Notes under the pieces: generated by a model
The model's database searches: none
What the model saw: the letters and a program-made list of their open reading frames with translations, nothing else
Told to the model about the DNA's origin: nothing
In this document: positions 7,049 through 13,684 of the stretch, one piece after another
Numbering within the stretch: the stretch's first letter is position 1
How the letters are laid out: each line of letters starts with the position of its first letter
Position numbers and translations under genes: made by a program
From: an uncultured Coriobacteriaceae bacterium
Lineage (GTDB): Bacteria > Actinomycetota > Coriobacteriia > Coriobacteriales > Atopobiaceae
NCBI GenBank assembly: GCA_900543875.1
Contig: UQSV01000017.1
Location: 1-29,046 of the forward strand
DNA length: 29,046 nucleotides
Reading direction: 5' to 3'

Positions 7049-7085
7049 CAACAGGTTAAACCGCGACTGAGAGGGACGTGCAATC

Positions 7086-8408
7086 ATGGCTAACAAGGCG
7101 GAAGGCACCGAGGACCTGTACGGCGCGCGCATGCGTGCCTGGGAGCGCATGCAGCAGGTGGCGCGCGAGACGTTTGCCCCCTACGGCTTCTCGGCCATCG
7201 AGACGCCCGCGATGGAGCAGGTCTCGACGTTCGTCCACGGCATCGGCGAGTCGACCGACGTCGTGCGCAAGGAGATGTTCCGCGTCTTCTCCGGCGCTCT
7301 GCTCGATCGCGTTTTCGCGGCCGGCAACGACGCCGGCCTCAAGCCCAAGCAGCGCCTCGCCATGCGCCCGGAGGGCACGGCTGGCGTGGTGCGCGCCGCC
7401 GTCGAGAACAACTTCGTGCCGCAGGGCGGCGCCCCGGTGAAGCTGTGGTACGCGGAGCCGATGTTCCGCGGCGAGCGCCCGCAGAAGGGCCGCCTGCGCC
7501 AGTTCCACCAGGTGGGCATCGAGTGGCTGGGCGCGCCTGACCCCGCGGCTGATGCCGAGTGCATCATCATCCTCATGGACTTCTACCGCGCGCTGGGCAT
7601 CGACCCCTCTCACCTGCACCTCGCCATCAACTCGATGGGCGACGCCGTGTGCCGCCCGGCCTATCGCGAGAAGGTGCGCTCCTTCATCCTCGACCACGCC
7701 GACGAGATGTGCGACGAGTGCCGCGAGCGCGCCGAGATCAACCCGCTGCGCGCCTTCGACTGCAAGAACGACCACTGCCGCGAGGTCATGGCAGACGCCC
7801 CGCTTGCTCACGAGAACCTCTGCGAGGAGTGCGCCGCCCATTATGAGCAGGTGAAGCGCTACCTCGACGAGGCGGGCATCGCCTACGAGGAGGACCCGAC
7901 GCTCGTGCGCGGCCTGGACTACTACACCCGCACCGTCTTCGAGGTCGACTACACGCCCGACCCAGCGATTGGCGCCATTGGCGGCGGCGGCCGCTACGAC
8001 GGCCTGATGGAGCTCGAGGGCGGCAAGCCCACCCCGGGCATCGGCTTTGCCGTGGGCTTCGAGCGCGTCATGCTGGCCCTCGAGGCCGAAGGTGTGAACC
8101 TGGGCGGAGACGAGCCGGGCTGCGTCTACGTGGCCGGCACCGAGGCCGACCTGCGCCCCGCCGTCTTCACGGCCACGCTGGCGCTTCGCCGCGCCGGCAT
8201 CCGCACCGAGGCCGACTACCAGGGCCGCTCGCTCAAGGCCCAGTTCAAGCAGGCCGACAAGCACGGCGCCGTTCTGTGCGTGGTGCTGGGCCCCGAGGAG
8301 GTCGAGGCCGGCACCGCGACCATCCGCGACATGAAGACCCACGAGCAGGTGAGCGTGCCCGCCGCCGAGCTCGCTGAGCGCGTGGCCGAGCGCCTCGCTC
8401 AGGCCTAA
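7086..8408 (+). CDS. hisS: Histidyl-tRNA synthetase
   Basis: Class II aminoacyl-tRNA synthetase charging tRNA-His in the cytoplasm. The 440-residue protein has all expected parts: N-terminal ADLYGARMRAWE-type entry, motif 2 FRGERPQKGRLRQFHQ, the HisA signature LVRGLDYYTRTVFEV, motif 3 GIGFAVGFERVMLAL, and the C-terminal anticodon domain from CVYVAGTEADLR. Between motif 2 and HisA the insertion domain carries six cysteines (CDEC, DCKNDHC, CEEC), an arrangement familiar from clostridial HisRS, which may bind a metal. The ATG at 7086 follows GAGAGGGA at 6-8 nt spacing. The pseudouridine synthase gene starts 5 nt after the stop. Confidence 0.97.
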   Translation: MANKAEGTEDLYGARMRAWERMQQVARETFAPYGFSAIETPAMEQVSTFVHGIGESTDVVRKEMFRVFSGALLDRVFAAGNDAGLKPKQRLAMRPEGTAGVVRAAVENNFVPQGGAPVKLWYAEPMFRGERPQKGRLRQFHQVGIEWLGAPDPAADAECIIILMDFYRALGIDPSHLHLAINSMGDAVCRPAYREKVRSFILDHADEMCDECRERAEINPLRAFDCKNDHCREVMADAPLAHENLCEECAAHYEQVKRYLDEAGIAYEEDPTLVRGLDYYTRTVFEVDYTPDPAIGAIGGGGRYDGLMELEGGKPTPGIGFAVGFERVMLALEAEGVNLGGDEPGCVYVAGTEADLRPAVFTATLALRRAGIRTEADYQGRSLKAQFKQADKHGAVLCVVLGPEEVEAGTATIRDMKTHEQVSVPAAELAERVAERLAQA

Positions 8409-8413
8409 GCCTC

Positions 8414-9139
8414 GTGAGCTCGCAAGATAAGACCAACGGGGGAGTCGGCGTTGCGCTTGCGGCGCCGGCCCTCATCTATGAGGACGAGTGGCTGCTCGCG
8501 GCCGACAAGCCCGTCGGCGTCATCGTGCATGGTGACGGCACGGGTACCGCCACGCTCACCGACGCCGTGCGCGCCCACCTCCTGGACGAGGGGCGCGAGG
8601 AGGCCGCCGCGCAGCTCCAGGCCGTGCAGCGCCTCGACGCCGACACGACGGGCCTCGTGCTGTTCTCGCTCTCCAAGGAGGTGCAGCCCAGGCTTGACGC
8701 CCTCGTGGCGGAGCACGACGGCATCGAGAAGCGCTACCTCGCCATCGTGCGCGGGGAGGTACCGCCCACGCTCACCCGCATCGACACCGGTCTTGCCCGC
8801 GACCGCCATGACGCACGTCGCATGCGCGTCGACGCCCGCGGCAAGCCCTCGCTCACGCTCGTGCGCCCGCTCGACGTCGCGGGCCCGCCCCGCGCCCGCG
8901 TGAGCCTGGTCGAGCTCACACTCGAGACGGGCCGCAAGCACCAGATCCGCGTGCACCTCGCGAGCCGTGGCTACCCCATCCTGGGCGACGCCCTCTACGG
9001 CGTGCCGGCCGACCGCGCGGGTCGCACCCCGCTCATGCTCCATGCCGTCAGCGAGGTTCTCGCCCATCCCGTGACGGGCGAGCGGCTGGCCCTGAGCGTT
9101 CCGTATCCCGAACGATTTGCCCCTTATTTTTCGAGGTAA
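8414..9139 (+). CDS. RluA-family 23S rRNA/tRNA pseudouridine synthase
   Basis: Converts specific uridines in structured RNA to pseudouridine. The 241-residue protein has LLAADKPVGVIVH (27-39), the catalytic Asp75 in VQRLDADTTGLVLF, and the C-terminal signature GRKHQIRVHLASRGYPILGDALYG. There is no N-terminal S4 domain, so it is a short RluA/TruC-like form; the target base cannot be assigned. The start is GTG at 8414, 5 nt after hisS, with no good ribosome-binding site, which suggests translational coupling to hisS. Pairing with a tRNA synthetase fits a translation-related unit. No clear terminator follows. Confidence 0.92.
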   Translation: MSSQDKTNGGVGVALAAPALIYEDEWLLAADKPVGVIVHGDGTGTATLTDAVRAHLLDEGREEAAAQLQAVQRLDADTTGLVLFSLSKEVQPRLDALVAEHDGIEKRYLAIVRGEVPPTLTRIDTGLARDRHDARRMRVDARGKPSLTLVRPLDVAGPPRARVSLVELTLETGRKHQIRVHLASRGYPILGDALYGVPADRAGRTPLMLHAVSEVLAHPVTGERLALSVPYPERFAPYFSR

Positions 9140-9212
9140 CGGGCCTTTTCGTGTGGAATGGGCGAGAAGCGCAAATGAGGGACACCCCAGCGCGCATCCG
9201 CCCAAGTTGACT

Positions 9213-9220
9213 GCTAATAT
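9213..9220 (+). promoter_or_regulatory. Extended -10 element upstream of the hydrogenase
   Basis: TGCTAATAT (9212-9220) matches the TGnTATAAT extended -10 pattern and sits in the only AT-rich patch of the gap. No -35 is evident. It implies a leader of about 110 nt containing two small GC hairpins: 9275-9281/9286-9292 with a GGGG loop, and 9301-9305/9312-9316. Confidence 0.45.
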
Positions 9221-9338
9221 ATGGTCGTTTGACTGAGGCGCGCCTGGGGAGGCGCGTGACTACGTCTGCGCGGGCGCGCATGGGGATGCGTGGCCGCGCC
9301 GGGCCAAGCGGGGCCCAAAACTGGAGGAGAGGACTTTC

Positions 9339-10967
9339 ATGGCTGGAACTATGCGTGGCGTCTACACCAACCTAACCGACATCCGACGCAGGGTGTTCAC
9401 CGAGGTCGCCAAGGTGGCCTACGGCTCTGCCAAGGACCTGGCGACGACCGAGGACCCCGTTCCCGAGGCGGTCCACGAGCTGCGCCAGCTGCCCTACAAG
9501 CTCATTCCCGGCAACGTCGCAACCTACCGCGAGTCGGTCTTCCTCGAGCGTGCCATCGTCCAGGAGCGCATCCGCCTGGCTATGGGCCTGCCGCTGCAGG
9601 ACCTCGACCGCCCGGAGACGGTCTCCGACGGCATCAAGAAGGCCGCCGTGTCGGAGACCTATTACGAGCCGCCGCTGGTCAACGTCATCAAGTTTGCCTG
9701 CAACGCCTGCGAGGACAACGTCTACCGCGTGATGCCCAACGCCTGCCAGGGCTGCCTGGCGCACCCCTGCCGAGAGATCTGCCCCAAGGGCGCCATCTCG
9801 TTCAAGGACAAGAAGGCGTTCATCGACCACGACAAGTGCATCAAGTGCGGCCGCTGCGCCAACGTGTGCCCCTACCACGCCATTCACCACCACGTGCGCC
9901 CCTGCGCCGACGCGTGCGGCATGCACGCGATTGGCTCTGACGAGCACGGCCGCGCAGAGATCGACTACGAGAAGTGCGTGAGCTGCGGCCAGTGCCTCGT
10001 GAACTGCCCGTTTGGCGCCATCGCCGACAAGAGCCAGATCTTCCAGACGATCATGGCCATCAACGCGGGTGACGAGGTCATCGCCGAGGTGGCGCCCGCC
10101 TTCGTGGGCCAGTTTGGCGGCAAGGGCAACGTGGACAAACTGCGCGAGGCCTTCAAGGAGCTGGGATTTGCCGGCATGGAGGAGGTGGCCCTGGGCGCCG
10201 ACCTCTGCACCGTCGAGGAGGCTGAGGACTTCCTCGAGGAGGTTCCCGAGAAGATTCCGTTCATGGGCACCTCGTGCTGCCCGGCCTGGTCGGTCATGGC
10301 CAAGAAGGAGTTCCCCGAGCACGCGGACTGCATCTCCATGGCGCTCACGCCCATGACACTCACGGCCAGGCTCATCCGCCGGCAGCACCCCAACGCCAAG
10401 ATCGTGTTCGTGGGGCCGTGCTCGGCCAAGAAGCTCGAGGCCATGCGCAAGAGCGTCAAGAGCGAGGTCGACTTCGTGCTCACGTTCGAGGAGATGGCCG
10501 GCATGATGCGGGCCAAGGACATCGACTACACCAAGCTTGCCGGCGAGGGCGGCGACTTTGACGTGGCGAGTGCCGACGGCCGAGGCTTTGCCGTGGCCGG
10601 TGGCGTGGCCAACGCCGTGGTGAACGCGATCCATCGCCGCTACCCGGACCGCGAGGTCAACGTGGCCAATGCCGAGGGCCTCGATGAGTGCCGCAAGATG
10701 ATGCGCATGGCCGTGAAGGGCAAGTACGATGGCTACCTGCTCGAGGGCATGGCGTGCCCGGGCGGTTGCGTGGCCGGCGCCGGCACGCTGCAGGCCGTGG
10801 CCAAGTCTGCGGGTGCGGTGAAGATGTACTCCAAGAAGAGCTCGCGCAAGAACGCCACCGAGAACGCCTACCGCATGCTCATCCCCGAGCTTGAGCGCGA
10901 CGAGGACGGCAAGCACGAGCAGGACCAGGTTGCCGAGACCGACGAGGCGCAGAAGCCTAAGGCGTAA
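9339..10967 (+). CDS. Monomeric [FeFe] hydrogenase, group B
   Basis: Catalyses reversible proton reduction to H2 with ferredoxin-like electron carriers, in the cytoplasm. The 542-residue protein starts with a conserved leader (MRGVYTNLTDIRRRVF) and a Cys-rich patch (C121, C124, C136, C139, C144, C148). Two 4Fe-4S ferredoxin motifs follow: C167-x2-C-x2-C-x3-C and C213-x2-C-x2-C-x3-C, with C189/C193 between. The H-cluster motifs are all present: L1 TSCCPAW (311-317), L2 GPCSAKK (359-365), L3 EGMACPGGCVAG (469-480). GPC in place of MPC in L2 and the N-terminal layout point to group B rather than the classical group A. No HydE/F/G maturases are in the window. The start is supported by GGAGGAGAGG 7-8 nt upstream. 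The physiological role of group B enzymes is poorly known. Confidence 0.93.
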   Translation: MAGTMRGVYTNLTDIRRRVFTEVAKVAYGSAKDLATTEDPVPEAVHELRQLPYKLIPGNVATYRESVFLERAIVQERIRLAMGLPLQDLDRPETVSDGIKKAAVSETYYEPPLVNVIKFACNACEDNVYRVMPNACQGCLAHPCREICPKGAISFKDKKAFIDHDKCIKCGRCANVCPYHAIHHHVRPCADACGMHAIGSDEHGRAEIDYEKCVSCGQCLVNCPFGAIADKSQIFQTIMAINAGDEVIAEVAPAFVGQFGGKGNVDKLREAFKELGFAGMEEVALGADLCTVEEAEDFLEEVPEKIPFMGTSCCPAWSVMAKKEFPEHADCISMALTPMTLTARLIRRQHPNAKIVFVGPCSAKKLEAMRKSVKSEVDFVLTFEEMAGMMRAKDIDYTKLAGEGGDFDVASADGRGFAVAGGVANAVVNAIHRRYPDREVNVANAEGLDECRKMMRMAVKGKYDGYLLEGMACPGGCVAGAGTLQAVAKSAGAVKMYSKKSSRKNATENAYRMLIPELERDEDGKHEQDQVAETDEAQKPKA

Positions 10968-11004
10968 GCATCTAGCTGGGGTCTGTTGCTCGAGAAGCAA
11001 GCGC

Positions 11005-11040
11005 GAGGGCCGCGGGCGTCACGTGACGCTCGCGGCCCTC
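11005..11040 (+). terminator. Intrinsic terminator of the hydrogenase gene
   Basis: A 36-nt near-perfect palindrome (one G-T pair) centred on CACGTG, able to form a stem of up to 16 pairs with a tight loop, followed by TTCTCTGTT. It starts 37 nt after the hydrogenase stop. Being nearly symmetrical it may also act on the minus strand. Confidence 0.85.
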
Positions 11041-11176
11041 TTCTCTGTTGCGGGCTGTTTTGTTTGCGAGGGGCTGTCGGCGCCCGCGACGGCTCGGTGG
11101 CTTGCGGGCCCGCCGCTCTTCTCGGCTCCGCCGTTCCTCTCGCACTTGTCGCCGGGCGGGTCGCGGAGATGCGCCG

Positions 11177-12451
11177 CTAGGCCTGCTCGAGTGCCTGGGC
11201 GATGTCGGCGACGAGGTCCTCGGTGCCCTCGAGGCCGCAGCTCATGCGCACCATCGCGGGGGAGATGCCGGCGGCCACGAGCTCCTCGTCGGTCATCTGG
11301 CGATGGGTCGAGCTCGCGGGGTGCAGGCAGCAGGTGCGGGCGTCTGCCACGTGCGTCTCGATCGCGGCGATGTTGAGGGCGGCCATGAAGCGCTCGGCAG
11401 CCTCGCGGCCGCCGGCCAGCTCGAACGACACGACGCCGCACGCGCCGTTGGGCAGGTACTTCTGCGCGAGCTCGTGGTAGGGGTCGCCGGCCAGGCTCGG
11501 GTAGCGCACGCCCGAGACCTTAGGGCTGCCAGCGAGGAACTCGGCCACGGCGGTGCCGTTCTTGCAGTGCTGCGGCATGCGCACGTGCAGGCTCTCGAGG
11601 CCAAGGTTCAGGATGAAGGCGTTCTGCGGGCTCTGGATCGAGCCAAAGTCGCGCATGAGCTGCGACGTTGCCTTGGTGATGAAGGCGCCCTCACGGCCGA
11701 ACTTCTCGGCGTAGACGATGCCGTGGTAGGACTCGTCGGGGGTGGTGAGGCCGGGGAACTTGTCGGCGTGGGCCATCCAGTCGAAATTGCCCGAGTCGAC
11801 GATGGCGCCGCCGACGCCCGCGCCGTGGCCGTCCATGTACTTGGTGGTGGAGTGGGTCACGATGTCGGCGCCCCACTCGATGGGGCGACAGTTGACGGGC
11901 GTGGGGAAGGTGTTGTCGACGATGAGGGGCACGCCGTGGGCGTGGGCGGCCGCGGCGAAGCGCTCGATGTCGAGGACCGCGAGGGCGGGGTTGGCGATCG
12001 TCTCGCCAAAGACGGCGCGCGTGTTGGGACGGAAGGCCGCCTCGAGCTCCTCCTCGGTGCAGTCGGGCGCGACGAAGGTGCTTTCGATGCCCATCTTGGC
12101 CATGGTGTGGGCGATGAGGTTGAACGAGCCGCCGTAGATGGCCGAGCTCGCGACGATGTGGCTGCCCGCCTCGCAGATGTTGAACAGGGCAAAGAAGTTC
12201 GCGGCCTGGCCCGAGCTCGTGAGCATGCCGGCCGTGCCGCCCTCGAGCTCGGCGATCTTGGCGGCCACGTGGTCGTTCGTGGGGTTCTGCAGGCGCGTGT
12301 AGAAGTAGCCCTCGGCCTCGAGGTCAAAGAGCTGGCCCATGTGCTCGGAGGTGTCGTACTTGAAGGTGGTGCTCTGGATGATGGGGACCTGGCGTGGCTC
12401 GCCGTTGCCGGGACGGTAGCCGCCCTGGACGCAGGTGGTGTCGATGGACAT
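11177..12451 (-). CDS. metY: O-acetylhomoserine sulfhydrylase (aminocarboxypropyltransferase)
   Basis: PLP enzyme that makes homocysteine directly from O-acetylhomoserine and sulfide in methionine synthesis. The 424 residues match the Cys/Met metabolism PLP family. They include TTCVQGGYRPGNGEPRQVPI at the N-terminus, the YFYTRLQNPTND phosphate-binding Tyr/Arg segment, Asp179 in LIVDNTF, and the Schiff-base Lys204 in THSTTKYMDGHG. The length and the C-terminal SSTHRQM and GLEGTEDL segments fit MetY better than cystathionine gamma-synthase or lyase (about 380-400 residues). The ATG is preceded by GGAGGT at 5-6 nt. The MetE-like gene at the right end belongs to the same pathway but is 16 kb away. 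Confidence 0.93.
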   Translation of the reverse strand: MSIDTTCVQGGYRPGNGEPRQVPIIQSTTFKYDTSEHMGQLFDLEAEGYFYTRLQNPTNDHVAAKIAELEGGTAGMLTSSGQAANFFALFNICEAGSHIVASSAIYGGSFNLIAHTMAKMGIESTFVAPDCTEEELEAAFRPNTRAVFGETIANPALAVLDIERFAAAAHAHGVPLIVDNTFPTPVNCRPIEWGADIVTHSTTKYMDGHGAGVGGAIVDSGNFDWMAHADKFPGLTTPDESYHGIVYAEKFGREGAFITKATSQLMRDFGSIQSPQNAFILNLGLESLHVRMPQHCKNGTAVAEFLAGSPKVSGVRYPSLAGDPYHELAQKYLPNGACGVVSFELAGGREAAERFMAALNIAAIETHVADARTCCLHPASSTHRQMTDEELVAAGISPAMVRMSCGLEGTEDLVADIAQALEQA

Positions 12452-12632
12452 GGGTAACCTCCGTGTGCGGGTTTAGTTGCGCTTCTTATCGTATGCCTAA
12501 AACCCTATGGAGATTAGGAATTACTTGCGAGGGGGAGAAGTGCGCTGAAATAAGCGAGCGACCGCCTTTGTGCGAAGACATCCGTTCTGTGGGCCAGGCC
12601 CAAGCGCCGCTTTCAAACAGGAGGGCATGAAA

Positions 12633-12662
12633 CCCTTCGTTCGCACTCCCTTCGTTCGCACT
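12633..12662. repeat. Perfect 15-bp tandem repeat
   Basis: CCCTTCGTTCGCACT occurs twice back to back (12633-12647 and 12648-12662) in the metY upstream region. There is no third copy. Confidence 0.85.
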
Positions 12663-12710
12663 CAGTACAGCTCGAGGTGTTCCCCATGAGCTGCGAGCTT
12701 GCCGGGGGAG

Positions 12711-12741
12711 CCGGGACGAGGGGCTCTTGACCTCGGCCCGG
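12711..12741 (-). terminator. Hairpin just downstream of the phosphatase gene
   Basis: Arms 12711-12721 and 12731-12741 pair over 10 of 11 positions (one internal mismatch) around a 9-nt loop, 4 nt after the minus-strand stop. No U-run follows, so it may be a weak terminator or an mRNA end-protecting stem. Confidence 0.4.
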
Positions 12742-12745
12742 AGTT

Positions 12746-13438
12746 CTAGCCGCGAATCGCGTGGGCAAGCTCGTCTGCCGTGGAGGCAATCGTGGCGGCG
12801 CCGGCAGCGCGCAGCTGCTCGACGGTCCTGAAGCCCCAGCTCACGGCTATGCAGGGAAGGCCTGCGTTCGCGGCGGTCGCCACGTCGACCTCGGAATCGC
12901 CCACGTAGACGGCGCGCCCGGCCGCAGCATCCGCCTGGGCTGCGGCGCCCAGGCGGGTGAGCGCCGTGTCGACCATGATGCGGTTGGGCTTCTTGGGCAC
13001 CGTGTCGCTCGAGCCCATTGCCACGTCGAAGACGCCGGGGTAGTAGCTGTCCATGAGCTCGCGCACCGCGTAGTTGGACTTGTTGGAGACCACGGCGACG
13101 CGCCTGCCCTCGTCGCGAAGGCGCGCGGCGAGCTCGACCATGCCGGGGTAGGGCTGGGTGTGGTCGTTCTTGTGGGCGGCGTAGTAGTGGTCAAACGCGC
13201 TGGTGACGCGGGTTGTGAGCTCGGGCGATGCGCTGGCGGGCAGAGAGCGCTCGATGAGCTTGGCGCGCCCGTTGCCCACGCGCGCCTGGGTCTGCGCGAG
13301 CGTAGCGGGCGCCAGGCCGCAGGCGTCAAGCGCGTGCGCCAGCGCCAGGTGCAGGTCCTCGATGGTGTTCAGCAGCGTTCCGTCGAGGTCGAAAATCACG
13401 GTGGCGTAGCCGGTTGTCCCAAGCTTGGTGTCTGACAC
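12746..13438 (-). CDS. HAD hydrolase, phosphoglycolate phosphatase-like
   Basis: Subfamily IA HAD phosphatase of 230 residues, probably clearing 2-phosphoglycolate or a similar small phosphate. Motif I is VIFDLDGTLLNT (Asp17 nucleophile, Asp19 acid/base). The helical cap includes the PYPGMVELAARLRDEG segment. Motif II is AVVSNKSN, motif III the Lys of VPKKPNRIM, and motif IV YVGDSEVDVATAANAG. The start is GTG at 13438 with AAGGAG 5 nt upstream. The DGTLLNT form of motif I and GDSEVD fit Gph-type enzymes better than the beta-phosphoglucomutase-like HAD at 3709. Pyrophosphatase PpaX-like activity is an alternative. Confidence 0.9.
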   Translation of the reverse strand: MSDTKLGTTGYATVIFDLDGTLLNTIEDLHLALAHALDACGLAPATLAQTQARVGNGRAKLIERSLPASASPELTTRVTSAFDHYYAAHKNDHTQPYPGMVELAARLRDEGRRVAVVSNKSNYAVRELMDSYYPGVFDVAMGSSDTVPKKPNRIMVDTALTRLGAAAQADAAAGRAVYVGDSEVDVATAANAGLPCIAVSWGFRTVEQLRAAGAATIASTADELAHAIRG

Positions 13439-13607
13439 GGATGCTCCTTACGGTTGTCTGCGAACCCAGATTATGGCGCGAATGCGCGCTGATGTCCCGC
13501 GTCATGGCCATCCATCGACCCAATGGATGCGCTCGCGGACTGGTGCTTGCGGGCGCACATCAATTGCGTTACACGCGGGTTACGGCGGGTACCTCCCTCC
13601 TTTCAGC

Positions 13608-13616
13608 TGCTATCAT
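13608..13616 (+). promoter_or_regulatory. Extended -10 element for ppc
   Basis: TGCTATCAT (13608-13616) fits the TGn-extended -10 pattern, without a recognisable -35. Transcription would start near 13623, just before the leader hairpin. Confidence 0.45.
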
Positions 13617-13630
13617 GGAAAGGAAACATG

Positions 13631-13659
13631 TGCGGGTGCACAGGGCTTGTGCATCCGCG
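13631..13659 (+). promoter_or_regulatory. Hairpin in the ppc 5' leader
   Basis: TGCGGGTGCACA (13631-13642) pairs with TGTGCATCCGCG (13648-13659) over 12 positions with two wobbles and a 5-nt GGGCT loop. It ends 13 nt before the AGGAGGT ribosome-binding site. No T-run follows, so it is not a terminator; it may influence message stability or translation. Confidence 0.5.
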
Positions 13660-13684
13660 TGCATGAGAGCCTGAGGAGGTACCT

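Larger units (their letters stand above)
12452..12745. other. Upstream region of metY
   Basis: Both flanking genes are on the minus strand, so this is the metY leader plus the 3' end of the phosphatase unit. It contains an AT-richer patch (12475-12530) where a metY promoter is likely, but I cannot place a convincing -35/-10 pair. It also holds a perfect 15-bp tandem duplication and a hairpin just after the phosphatase stop. I looked for an S-box (SAM) riboswitch core in the leader and did not see one. Confidence 0.5.

Noticed and set aside
5556..7070. 504-residue plus-strand frame across the threonine aldolase gene
   Set aside because: The minus strand encodes a complete PLP enzyme with its catalytic lysine. 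The plus-strand frame is low-complexity and ends in intergenic sequence.
12452..12700. SAM (S-box) riboswitch upstream of metY
   Set aside because: The conserved S-box core segments and a terminator/anti-terminator pair are not visible on the minus strand. A covariance-model search would settle it.
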